A stretch of DNA of 64,000 nucleotides from Apostichopus japonicus (lineage: Eukaryota > Echinodermata > Holothuroidea > Aspidochirotida > Stichopodidae): assembly GCF_037975245.1 (NCBI RefSeq), contig NC_092566.1, positions 5,518,001-5,582,000 of the forward strand, read 5' to 3'. Positions 24,840 through 36,700 of the stretch are shown here, piece by piece. Every line of letters begins with the position of its first letter. The stretch's first letter is position 1. Both the position numbers and the translations under genes were made by a program. Under the pieces are notes generated by a model. It saw only the letters and a program-made list of their open reading frames with translations, was not told the origin of the DNA and did not search any database.

Positions 24840-25639
24840 CAGGTGAGGATATTCACATAGGTAATAATACTACAGACACACCGCGCATATGGATGCTGGG
24901 AAGAGTTAATGAATGGCCCTGTATTCTATAATTGTACCCAAGTTAAGAGAATTAATTAAACCCCAGAGTTATTTGACTCTCATCACATTATAGTTATTCA
25001 GTGAAAAATATTGTACTGTGGTGAGCTTCATTTGGCCTATGGCAAGTTCGAAGTTTACCGTTATAATCTTTCATTTAAAACATTCATAGTGTTGTATTTA
25101 GCATCATTATTATTCAAGTTATCATATCCTTTTATTTCAGTTTTTACCCCTGTCTTTTTCTCATCATTTCGCTAGCTGTCTAGTGTCGCATATCTAGACG
25201 CGTCTGCGAGGGCAGCATAGCAACTATTGCGCAATTGGGGATTCCCGAACTTTTGTAACACGTTAAACTTGTTTGCAGTAGGTTCGACCTTTTACCTCAT
25301 TGACATCTGTGATTGTTGTTGGAATTTTGAGCAGCATTCGTTTGCGTTACTTGTGACAAATATTCTACATAGGCCTAACGCACGGTTTTTTTAAAAACAA
25401 TTTCACTCTTACCGCGACTCACCTCGGGAACACACGAGTCGCGATATAGTAAACAAACTCGTTAACAAGAAGACGTTCACGGAAAGAGAAATGTTCATTC
25501 TGTGACGAAGACTGCACAGGAAATTGTTCTTTCTGGTGATAACAGGACAGTACAGTTTTTTCTAGCCGATGACGGTGCAAGGCTAGCCTTGGTGAATCGC
25601 GGGACGACTTTAATGTGTTAGCTTGTTTCAGTGGGCATT
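24840..25639 (+). promoter_or_regulatory. Upstream region of the TPR/J-domain gene
   Basis: Locally richer in CG (about 25180-25260 and 25400-25620) than the surrounding AT-rich DNA, as expected around an animal transcription start. A TTGTTTCAG acceptor-like string ends at 25630, nine bases before the ATG, so the 5' leader is probably spliced. The exact start site is not visible. Confidence 0.4.
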
Positions 25640-28392
25640 ATGTCAGAGTCAAAACGCCTACGAGAGGAGGGGAACAAACTGTTTTTGAAGGCTTTAACAG
25701 AAGGCTTGTCACCCTTTCTTGCCAAAGACAGGCTTTCAAAGGCTTTAAAATATTATTACCAGGCAAATATAAATGCTCAAACGACAAACGAAGCGAGCTC
25801 AGCGCTTAAAAACATCGGAAAAACACATTACCAGATGGCCAAAATAATATGGAAAGAATGCACGAACTTGACATTAAGGTCTTCGCTCAAAAGGAAGGAG
25901 AAAATGGAAGACGAGATTAGATTCCATGCGAAAGAATCTTTAAATGAATTATTTTCATCGCTGCAAAGAGGCTGTGGCCAATCAGAAGCTTGGCGTGATA
26001 AGATGGATTCCGATATCTCTGCGGTGTTTAGCGATGTCGTTTCGTTCGTCAGTTTCGGTGATTTTGACCGACGAGTAGCGGCCATGTTTGTTCTAGCCAA
26101 GTGCATGGCTTGGAAAGAGCTGAGAGCCCTTCTACTTGTCCAGATCGCTCAAGTGTTGTATCAGCATTCAGTGAATTGCCTGGAGGAGGAGGATTTTCGA
26201 GGAAGTCTGAGGGCGGTCCATGAAATGCACTATCCGTTGGAGGAAGCCGAACGTTTGACGTCATACGAAGAGATGAAGACAGACATCCGGGTACTTAAAG
26301 CTGATTCTATGTACCAGCTAGCTTCAGCCGGTGAGTTTCATACTAACAGCTCTTTGCGATATATCAAGAGCAATGCTCAGTCATGGAGCTAGTCACATCT
26401 AGACAGTATTGGGCAAGAGAAGTGACCTTCATTCGAACACTGAGGATGGGATAGGGTGGGTGGGTGATTCGTGAAGCTACTGATTATAAATATTATTTTC
26501 GCTTTATATGAATCATTTTTTATCGACCAACATGCATGTATGTATAATGGAGGAGAGTTGCGACATATACTGCCTACAGGACTAGTATTTGTTTTGAAGC
26601 ATGCGTATAAATTTCCCCATTACCCAATCCGGTTCTGTTGACGACTCTGGCTCACTGTTTACCACTCCCTCCACCAGTGTCGTCGAGGGACAATTTTTCA
26701 TATCACAGGGCCCTCTTTTTTTTATCAAGTCTTCATGTTTCCTTAAGCAAATTATGATAATGAAAATACATTATTCTTTATTCCATATTTTTCTGGTCCC
26801 CCTATTTGAACCCGAGCGTCGGGACTGTAACCTCTGAGTACCTCTCGTCGTAAACTCCACTATACCATACTTCCCCCCCCCCCCCCAGCCCAACCACCAC
26901 CATCCTTGTGTAACTGCTTATTGAAAATTAGATATGAAGTTTAAACTGTTTTTCTTTTGATTTTTTCTTATTGTAACTGACCACCTACTCCAATGCATTT
27001 CAGAATCCATGCAGACTTCAGCAATAGCTTGTGAACAACTTGCACGTTTGTTGCAACAAATCGAATTTTTGAACATGAATATGGTTTTCGATACCTTGGA
27101 CATGTTTAAAGATGCTGCATTGAAAGCCAGAGAGATCAACCTAGAACAAGAGGCAATGGCATGTTACTATCAGGGACATATCTTCGAAAAAGTTTTGAAA
27201 CTCAAGCAGAAAGGGAAAACGTTTTATATGAAGGTTAGATAATGTTTTTTTTCTCTGAAGTTTAAGACTTTTAGTAACTCAACAATATCAATGCACTTGC
27301 TTACTAATGTTTCACTTTTGTTTAGGCAATGCACAGGAGGTTGATGAGGGGAGTCTCTATAGCGGCGCTTCTGCGTGGCATAATTCTTGTAGTGCGCGTG
27401 CGTTATACAATATTGTCATTACTAACCAAGTGAACGATACCTACGCGTGACTGGACGTTGAAAACTAAAAGTTTCATATAGTCTCAATACATTTACAGTT
27501 ACAGAGACTAGCTGCGTAGCCAACTTATTCTGAGCCTGTCACGGCGCTCACAAGCGCCCTAACTTTCTAGGTACTTACATAACCCAACTCCCTGGTGTGT
27601 TGTCCGCCCAAAAAGTCACACCATGAACAACCGAAATGTTCTTCCTAATAGTAATACTGATAAGCCCTCCACGCGCACTACAATACTGCGTATTTGCAGG
27701 CAAATGCAGTTCTAGTTTGTAATATATTTGGTATTAATCTATTTGAAACATTCAGGTAATGGAACTAACAGAGGCTGCCAAACCGAAATTATTCAACAAC
27801 GAGAAGTGGTACAGAGATTGTACGGCCTCGTTGAAGATAATGCAGGAAGAAGCCAGGCAAAGAGATGACAGAGCCCAAGAAGAAGCGAGAGCAAAGTTTC
27901 GAAAAGAAATGGAAAAGGAATTGAACGCTTTAGCAGAGGCTAAGAATAGTAGAAGTGTCGTGGAACTACTCAAACATGTGTATTCTAAACACCCACCTAA
28001 GGTAAGAAAAGCCAAACCCATGCGTTTGTTACTTTCTTAATACACGTCAATTTTATAGACACACGGGGGTGCCAAGCGATTGCCTACATTGAATTATATA
28101 ACAAATATACAAATGAAGTCTGGTAATTTCTATAATTTCGATTACAAAGCCTCAACCTTATCTATTTTTTCCCCCATTTTTTTCTTTACAGAATGATCCC
28201 CCAAAGTTAGATATCAAGGAAGTTGAAGACTGGGATGAAAAGGAACAGAGCGTTAAAAAGCGTCTTCTGATAAAGGCCATGAGTGACTACCATCCAGACA
28301 AAAATTCAAAAGATGAATATGGAGAAAAATGGCATTTTCTGACAGAAGAGATTTCCAAGAACATAACATACTTCCATGAAATGCTCAAATGA
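25640..28392 (+). CDS. Helical TPR-like protein with C-terminal J-domain-like HPD segment
   Basis: Four coding exons: 25640-26330, 27004-27233, 27756-28001, 28192-28392. All have GT-AG borders and consistent phase, giving 455 residues and a TGA stop. The ATG at 25640 is preferred over the GTG three codons upstream. Residues 1-310 look wholly helical; the start, RLREEGNKLFLKAL followed by KALKYYYQAN, reads like a TPR or MIT-type helix pair, and residues 231-307 (AIACEQLARLLQQIEFLNMN) continue such repeats. Residues about 335-375 form a charged coiled coil (EEARQRDDRAQEEARAKF). The final exon has KRLLIKAMSDYHPDKN, with the Hsp70-stimulating HPD tripeptide at 423-425, then a helix III-like YGEKWHFLTEEISKNI, and ends at once. 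The J domain is minimal and C-terminal, so a co-chaperone role is inference. I do not recognise a named orthologue. Confidence 0.87.
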
Positions 28393-28429
28393 TCTCAAGT
28401 CGGACTATTGAATACCTAGAAACTAAACT

Positions 28430-28586
28430 GGTTTCGAATCTCTGGAAATAAATCAGGGTCCATAGCCTAGTGGTTAGGGTGTCCGCGTACAGAGCGGGAG
28501 GCCTTGGTTCGAATCCCGGTGGAGGCTGGAAGTTTTTCACTGTTCTTGATTTTCCAACTCATTACGATTTTCAATTATATATATTC
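28430..28586 (+). mobile_element. tRNA-derived SINE, copy 1 (in 3' UTR)
   Basis: Pol III A-box-like TAGCCTAGTGGTTAGGGTG and B box GGTTCGAATCCC, then the tail TTTTTCACTGTTCTTGATTT, TTCCAACTCATTACGA and a TA run. The match with the copy at 28790 begins about 25 bases before the tRNA part (GGTTTCGAATC-CTGGA), so the unit may be a dimer. AATAAA at 28447-28452 lies inside it and is the first poly(A) signal after the J-domain gene stop. Confidence 0.8.
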
Positions 28587-28789
28587 ATTTGCCTTTGTCA
28601 TTAACCTCCATTTCATTGAGAAAAGTATACAAAGTATCTCTTTCGAGATCCTGCTTTAGGAATCACAAATGACTTCGAGTTGTTTAGAATCATGTTTGAT
28701 CTCTAGGTAAGGCAAATATGTGACCAAAACAGAAGTAGTATTTTTCGATGCAGGTGACAAACGCCTACAGCGGAATTACGACCTTCCTT

Positions 28790-28945
28790 ACCGGTTTCGA
28801 ATCCCTGGACATACAATCAGCGTCCATAGCTAAGTGGTTAGGGTGTCCGCATATAAAACGGGAGGCCGGGTTCAAATCCCGATGGAAGCTGAGAGATTCT
28901 TCACTGTTCTGGATTTTCCAACTCATTACGATTTCAATTATATAT
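28790..28945 (+). mobile_element. tRNA-derived SINE, copy 2
   Basis: Same family as 28430-28586: GGTTTCGAATCCCTGGA, GTCCATAGCTAAGTGGTTAG, B box GGTTCAAATCCC and the CTTCACTGTTCTGGATTTTC tail ending in a long (TA)n. The anticodon arm is degraded (CCGC-loop-ACGG), so this is not a working tRNA gene. Confidence 0.8.
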
Positions 28946-28989
28946 ATATATATGTATATATATATATTTTATATAAATATATAAATAAA

Positions 28990-29050
28990 TGAAAATCGTA
29001 ATGTGTTGGAAAATCAAAAACAGTGAAAAAACTTCCAGCCTCCACCGTAT
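28990..29050 (-). mobile_element. tRNA-derived SINE, truncated copy 3
   Basis: Reverse complement of the SINE tail and of the GGTGGAGGCTGGAAG end of the tRNA part. It faces copy 2 across a TA-rich loop (28937-28985), so the two can form a hairpin. Confidence 0.75.
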
Positions 29051-29516
29051 ATTTAGTCTACTTATACGGTAACTTACAGCATGTTGTTACTCGAGTTCCA
29101 CGCCTGCTATGTGCGGCGATCATCAGACTGGACGTAAACATTGTGTATGTGACCTTAACATGTTATTTCTTCCTAGCACGGTCGGGCGGTTTGTTGACAT
29201 GGTGACACTTTGAGACGAGCTCTGTTAATTGTTTATATTGTCCTTGGTATGTAAGATTGCCAGATTTTCTTCTTCGCAGAGGACCGGACCGACCTGGCAC
29301 TGGACAGATTCACGTGTATGCGTATTTGATTCCTTTACTATCTCCCAGCTTATATTGTAGCTTTTTTTCCCTCTCTTTTCAGGTTCCATACGTACTTTGA
29401 CAGTTTTGTTTCTTTTTGTTACCTTTCATGCCTGAGAGATTTTATGTGGTTGTTGAATCGCTGCTTCAAGGGTCCTCCTGAAATGCCGATGTACGATGTG
29501 TCAAATGTGACATGGG

Positions 29517-29764
29517 TTTTATACACTATTGCGCTGGTTAAACATTTCCCGTGTAGGGGGCAGCTTTTTCCAGATCTGCAGAAATGCCGTGACAGTCAGC
29601 TACAGCTGCACGAAAAATATGAAGTCAATTATTCAATCTCATAATTCTAACATCACCAAGCAGACCAGCAATTCGACCTCTACTAGGTCATGCAACTGTA
29701 GATCTACAGAAAGCTGCCCCCTACGCGGGAAATGTTTAACCAGGGCAATAGTATATAAAAATAC
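29517..29764. mobile_element. 248-bp inverted-repeat element (MITE-like)
   Basis: Left arm 29517-29580 and right arm 29693-29764 are imperfect reverse complements sharing GGTTAAACATTTCCCG and GTAGGGGGCAGCTTT. The outermost bases read TATACACTATTG versus TATATACTATTG. The ~110-bp interior has no ORF. The target duplication is unclear (possibly TATA), so the superfamily is not assigned. Confidence 0.7.
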
Positions 29765-29769
29765 ATTTT

Positions 29770-31761
29770 GACGAGTTAAACACCTCTCGACAAAAAGTTA
29801 ATTTTCAAATTGTTAACATGAAAAAGTTCATTTTTATATTTCAGGAGTTTGGAAAGTTCTCAATTTTATTTTACTTTTTTGTTTATTAAATCGGCCATAG
29901 ACATAATTAAAAAGGTGGAATCGTTCCAATGTCCGGTAAATCGTTGATCTCTGAGTGGAATTATTACAACTAGAACCAAAGATTGGTCTACACTCTCCCC
30001 TGTATTGCTTATGTGCAGTATTTCGATGAACTAGACTTGTCCCCCAATTACTGCATATCATTTGACCCACCTCTTGGGTGAATCCATGCATTAGCTACAC
30101 TGTTGTTTCCGTATTGAAAACGATAGTTAGGCCTACTACTTTATGTGATGGCTGCGAGATATTAAAATGATAACGGTATATCAATTCCTGGGTGTTATTT
30201 CACTTTATAGACTGTGTGTTAGAGGAGGAAGGTGATGAAGGGTGGTGGAGCGGAGCAACGAGTGCAGTCACGTGAACAATATCACTGATACAAGTGGCTG
30301 TAGCCAAAACGTAACAGTCATCAAAGATAAAAGGGGTGTTACCATTTTGCTGGTTCAAAATTGCGAGAGTTGTTAAATAAAACATATACAAAATAAGTGA
30401 CTTTTGTTTCATTTTTCTGTACGTTTATTGTGTAAAAAAAAAAAATCCCAAACAAATTGGAAATCATAATGAAAATTTAGAGAATATAGTCAGGTTATTT
30501 ATTATGCCAACAAAACCATAATGTATCCACAGTGTGAACCAATACCTTCTGAAACATGTAAATGATGGGCTTTATGTACAGCCCCCCCCCCCCACCCACA
30601 CCACCCCTTCCAACTCCCTCCAACTTTTGGTAATATACTAACCGAAGAACAAAATGAATTAATGTCACATATTCATATGACGAAAGTGTAATACAAACTG
30701 GTACTTGAAGCAAGTTGCTACTGACACAATTGTGAATATGTGTAGCAGCCTAGAAAAGCATTTTATAAATGGTTACCATCATAAACAAACTTCATGAACA
30801 TCAAAGCAGCTCTGCCAAGTTTTACACTAAATTCTTACCTGGGTGTTATTTCACAAAATAAAGTCTGTGTCAGAGAGGAAGAGTGCACTGTGGGAGGGAG
30901 GGGTACTATCAAAATTGACTCACAAAGCGTGTATTTAAAAAGTTTCAGTACTGGGTTTGAAATAGCTTTCGACAGATATGGCAGGTTTTATCTACGACAG
31001 TTGATTATAATAATCGTTATTGAATCATTTGGCGATGTGTTAAGAGTACGAAGGGAAAGCAGAAGGGGGGGGGGCATTATTAACAAAATGAGAGAATGCT
31101 TAGAGCAAAATACTGAAAGATTTCATATTAATCAGTACTCACAGCCACCAATGAGGACAATAATTGCTGTACCATTAATCCGATTAACTCCAAACCGGTC
31201 GGGATTTGAATGAAAATTTATGTTGCGTACAAAATAGATATTTTTACCCTGTATTAAATTATACATACAGTATAGGATGCTGCTGGGATGTAAGATATTG
31301 AAATGTAGATATTGAAACAAGAAATACAAATCTGCATGATATAAAGCACAAGCTACATATTTGTATATTTTGAGAATTGACATCCAATTGATGCCGATAT
31401 ATTAATTTCTGCCAGTTTCATTTTTCAAATTATGAACTTCTACCGGATGAGTCATAATTCTCTCCATCGAAATGGCCAATGGTTATCGTCAAAAACAAGG
31501 AACGTTTCCACGTTAATTGTATAATGGCTGTTTAAAGTACACACTGAAGATTATAAAAAGCACAGTGCAATTAAGAAACATTAACATGATGGCTGAACTG
31601 AAGGTTTCAAGAAAATGACAAACTTTCACATTAAGTTAAACTATTTTTTTGTTAGTTTGTGTCAAGTCAAGAAAACCAGTTTGGGGTACTTTAGTTTTGA
31701 AGAAAACTAATAGATGAGATTGTCAAAACTATTGCAAACATTTTGAACGGTCCTTTACAAG
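29770..31761. other. Gene-free stretch
   Basis: No gene recognised. It contains C- and G-homopolymer tracts (about 30581-30594 and 31066-31075), likely parts of decayed repeats. Confidence 0.35.
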
Positions 31762-31817
31762 ATGGCGGAGGATTGCATACTGTCAACTTTTGCTGAGCTC
31801 GGTTACAAACTCACAGA
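31762..31817 (+). CDS. Candidate first coding exon of an unidentified gene
   Basis: AAGATGGCGGAGG is a classic animal start context, followed by 18 codons (MAEDCILSTFAELGYKLT) and a good donor, GTAAGA, at 31818. The codons look more coding-like than the AT-rich flanks. No continuing exon on the plus strand could be identified, and the opposite strand downstream is occupied by MTTP. I do not recognise the peptide. It could be chance or a relic. Confidence 0.25.
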
Positions 31818-33776
31818 GTAAGAAAATGCTTTTAATGAAATACATATAATAGCTAAAGATATACTGATATAAAAAAACACATTGTTAAACATATAAGCTA
31901 AATAATACAAGTTTGTCATTTGATGCTATACAAACACATGCATGTAAACTTCACAAAATACGGTGGCCAGTCAGTCATTTTGAATAAACTTGGTTGTATG
32001 GATGTTGTTTATGTCATAAAATTGTACAAAAAAATGACTGGAAGCGTCTTTGACAATGTTAACAATGTCAAGAGAACTCATACATATTGTTTTGGTGATA
32101 ACTTAACTATAAATAACCTTGTCACGAGATTGTTAGCTGAGATGTTTATAAGTAAAAAAACAGAAACAATATCAAGTTCAAAGTTATTTTTCTACTTTGG
32201 AAATCTTGTCTTTTTCCTAGCGCAGGCAAGCAAATTATTTTAAAAGAAAGATTCGGTTAAAACAAATCAAGCGCTATCAGAAATTAAAGCTTTAAAGTTC
32301 AAAGAATTTTTCACAATACGACGTGATCTAATATTAATCTAGCACACATTTAAGGCATTAAACAGTTTATTTCCTAGAGCTGCATAGATTGCATAATTAA
32401 AAAATAGATGAATTTCTTGAACATTTATTGGTGGTGGAAATACAGACTGCAAGACAAAGTTTTCATAAATTATGAGGGACCAGTTTACCTCTGTCTGTCT
32501 CTTGTTAAGTACAATATCGATTAAATACCAACTCAAAATATGGGGTTTTAACACTTTGGTCAGTAGACTGACCACAAGATTAAGGCTATAGACCATTTGG
32601 ATAAGGGTACTGATAGTTTCAGCAATAGTGGTTAATTCACAGATCAAGTTACTAACGGGAACAACACGCCAACTAGAAACACCTGTGTATTCCCAATTCA
32701 GGGGGGAGGGCAGGGATGTGTGGGGGTTGGGGGAGGGAGAAGGGAGGCAGGGATGCGTGGGTGGTTGGGGGAGGGAGAAGATCTGGAGGAATAACTTTTG
32801 TCTCCATTCCAATTCCTCCCCTAATCTCTTATCCTTAATTATGAAAAATAGATTTTCAGTGTGTGTTACTGTGGGATGAACTAGAGCGCTCAATCCTGAC
32901 GAGCTCCACGAAACGTAAACTTGGCAGCTTATGATAACTTGTTCTAGTGATCTGTGCTCAATGCAGCAAGGATGCGATGTTTCCAAACATTTCCCATTTT
33001 AATTCTGACCGAGAAGCTCCTAAAATTCATTTACAATAACCCTGGACACCTGTTTGATTCCTTTTCTTTCATTATCAGATTATGAGCAATGTAAACAAAT
33101 TGGCTAAATATGCTAAATTGGTCACAAAATTGATAAAACAAACAAAACATTGTAACAAACATTACACCATTCTTTGACAGTTTTGGAATATCTTTTTGGA
33201 TGACGTCACATTTTTTTGACATATTTTTTTGTAGCAACAGAAACTGAATGAAAAACAGTCTTCGCTGACATGTAGTACAATCAAGCGATACTTCTTTTTG
33301 CTCCACCCATCTCAACTCTTGATGATGGCGATACTGATCTGTTACCTCAGTCAGTAACGGTCGTTGCATGATGCAGTATATTTTCTTCCACATCAAATCT
33401 TTGCATGGTTTTCTTCGTACCGACATCCCTAAAACAACGATTAAGTCAATAGGTTTTCAATTGTTTTACCTCCGATCTCATAGAAAGATAATTACTATTC
33501 ATAATTAGCGCCTGAAAAGTAATTCTAACAATTTCATAATAAATACCGGATTAGCTCTTCTTCTTCTTCTTGATTCATTATAGTATCGACACTAGGCTTG
33601 AATAGTTTGTACAGAAAATTGACATCCTGATCATACTGTCGTTGATAAATCATATGTCATCTTGAGCCGATAGAAAACAGTCTTGCCTCTTCCGTTAAAA
33701 ACCTGTCCAAAATTGAAATCCTTTCTACACCGTCCAGTTCCCATGACGATTTCAGCAAGCGGTCTCTCTTCTTCTT
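31818..33776 (-). other. 3' flank / probable 3' UTR of MTTP
   Basis: Lies directly after the MTTP stop on the minus strand. Minus-strand AATAAA signals occur at 32424-32429 and 32366-32371, so a 3' UTR of about 1.4 kb is plausible. Two long minus-strand ORFs occur here (33031-33426, 131 aa; 32339-32986, 215 aa). The second contains a low-complexity Pro/Ser stretch. Neither resembles a known family. Confidence 0.45.
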
Positions 33777-36700
33777 TTACCACCAACCCTTTTCCTCTTG
33801 ATCCGCTTGTCCAAACATCTGCCTACAAGCCGGAGAATTCTCCTCAAACAGTTTGAACGAATTGTCTTCGACGTAGACGAATTTAGAGAGGTCTGCGGAA
33901 AAGGCTCCCTCAGAGTTTTCACTCTGCTCATATTTATTCACGAAATTCCTGCAGTGTCAAAGAGACAAATAACTTGACATACATAATTTTGGCCAGCACC
34001 GAATATCATGGGGGATTTGTTACCATTTAACTTCCCTTTTATTCTCAGCTTCTCTCCTAGAACTCTTCCCCAACTTCTCTCTTCCCCTCCCCTCCTCTCC
34101 CCGTCCCTCACCTTAGAAAATAAAATAGACAATGGCTAAATCTTTAATCACATACTAACTTTTCCTCTTGCTATTTTGCCTTGCCTAGGCTTCCTGTTTT
34201 TTTTCTTCAAATAACCAGTTTGTAAAGACATCGCTATTAAGCTATAGTTAAAGTTTGTTCGTCTTGCAGGTAAAACTTGCTTGGTTCTTAGAAACATTGT
34301 TTCGGTAAGAATGTTTCAGCGTATGTCATATATGTCTTATCAAGCAATCATTATTGAATATGAAGCAACATTCAGTTGATTCCAAAGTTCGTTTTTAAAA
34401 AATTCATAGCTCGGACCGATTTTTCGTGTTAGCCATTAATCATACCTATACAGAAGGCAAATCTTTAGCATTGAACTGATAGGAGAAAAACTAGGAGGAA
34501 AAAAAAACAGGCAGCAAGCAGGACAATAAAATATATAAAAAATGTCTGACCTATACTGCAATGGATCTTGAATCATCTGTAGACAAAACTGTGGTGGTAA
34601 AGATGCAAATTTGACTGAAGTTACAAAATTGACCACACCCATGGCATCTGCACCATAGTTGATTCCGGTTTTAAAGGGGGCGACATCGATGGTCGTAGAG
34701 CCTCTTATTGACATAGCACCTCTGTTAAAATGAGAGACAGGAGAAATGTGGACGGTCGTAAGAAACCGATGCATTCCGAAAACTTAGACAAAAATGAACA
34801 ACATTCAAATTCAACGTTCAACTTTCAAAAGGAGACAAATATCTGCTTGGATACCAAACTTACGTCCGAAATAGCACAATATTTCGCAAAAAAGTCTTAC
34901 CAAAAAGTTAGGAATGCAAGCGGATGTAAGCATGCTATATCATATTTCCACTGTGTAAGTTGTTTCGATCGAAACTATGTTCCAAGCTTCAACTTTTAAT
35001 GTCAAAACGATTTCAAAGGGGGAACTCCTGGGACTTCTCTGTGGTTTCTGCCCTTGTCATATGGGAAGAGCAATATGGTAGATATTTCGACTGCTTAGAT
35101 GTTAACTTAAGTGAAAAAATTAAACCCCAAGAAAACAAAATTACAAACTTGTTAAATACAGTTGTAGTAAAAGTTCTCTCCCATAGACTGAAATCTAAGT
35201 CTCCTCCTAGATCAACAGACGCACAACCCTGGACTTCCACGTTAACTGTGACACCGGACTGAAGGGTTAATTTCTGAAAAGGAGAAAGAAACAACCATTT
35301 TAAGTTTTGCTGTTTTTTCAGAACATTGATTATGTGAATACCTACATATATACCCCATTTGATTACGATACATTATGACGTGAATGTCAAATAAGTGTTA
35401 CCAACTGACATGACCAAATATCAAACAGATGGGTTTCTAGAAATCTACATTCCAGCAGTCATGTTAATTTGATAACTTGTCCAAAATGGCAAAATGACTG
35501 GCAGCCCCAGCAAAGAAATGATTACATAGTTATCTCCACCAAATTAACTTAGGGCCGACTAGCCAAGAATTTCTCTGCTGGCTCTGTTCAAGGTGTTTGG
35601 CATGATTAAAATGATTGAAACAGGGAGTGTTAGCTCAGTGGTTAACGCCGGTACCTTTCAATCATAAGGTCTCGAGTTCCAGTCACTCCAAGATTAATGT
35701 ATGTCGTCCAGTTACAGAGTTGTTGACAATTGACAATTCATAATCATGGACATTAAAATATGAATCTTAGAGACTGACTTCGGTCAGCTTGCAGCTTTGA
35801 TAAGCCAATGATGGCTTCTTTGCGAGTTCCTGCTTGCAGGAGGATCTAAAAGACATACAATACATACAAAATGGGTAAGGAAAGGAGGTCCTAACCTGTG
35901 AGTGGTCATGTAATAAGACGTTGCCATGGAGAGGAGAGATGGCGGTATCGGCTGATCCTAGATTCCAGGCCATGCTCATGATGTTACCACCTCCAGACAT
36001 GAAGCTAAGTGGTCTTAGTTGTATGTCCATCAGTTTCACCGATACTCCAGCCGCCACATTCCCTTGATCGCCGGTGTCTTCTCCAAAAAAGGATTCCAGA
36101 CCTCTCGAATATAAGTTAACCTGACGTTAGAAGAAACGGGACGTAAACAAAATGTACACATCCTGCAAAAATGCCGAAAAAACTGCGAGCTATATATTGA
36201 ATTCATGATTGCCCCATTTCTACTGGAGGTGATTAAGTGAAAACAAGTCTCCAATGTGGTGGAATGACAAGAGTTTTACAAAATTTTGTAATGAGGTAAA
36301 AATGCTGTTAGGAACAGAGTAACCATACGTCCATGTTGCCTGGATATGCCTCTTCTATATCTCCATCTTATATGAGCGTCCAGGCGGATCTACATGTCCC
36401 AATGTCCAAATTTTTGGGGGGTTCTTTTTGTGAAAGCAAAATGAAAATGTCTCTACAATGTATTCATCAAATTTAGTATCACTTTCATGTGGGTACCATT
36501 CAAAATGATCTTATGCTACTTAATGGGAAGGGAAGAGGGCACCTTTCAACTTTTAGATCACTACTTAGGCAGCAGCAGCTTAGCTTTTCCTCCATTATTC
36601 AGATAACAAAAATATGGCAACCCTAAAGAAGGGGAAGTAAAGACAGCTAGGAAGCCATGGTCAAGATGGGTTCATGGACTCTCTCGATTAGTTGTCACTA

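Noticed and set aside
25828-26264. Minus-strand ORFs of 92 and 71 codons
   Set aside because: Antisense shadow of exon 1 of the J-domain gene, whose exon phases and stop are fully consistent on the plus strand.
28454-28526. Functional tRNA gene
   Set aside because: A and B boxes are present, but acceptor ends do not pair properly and the same unit with a common tail recurs twice nearby; it is a SINE.
34730-35262. Plus-strand ORFs of 89 and 100 codons
   Set aside because: Overlap MTTP exon 14 and intron on the opposite strand; the MTTP reading is supported by homology and splice phase.
35763-35850. Possible extra MTTP exon
   Set aside because: Exons 13 and 14 join in phase without it and match human MTTP continuously; the segment has no counterpart.
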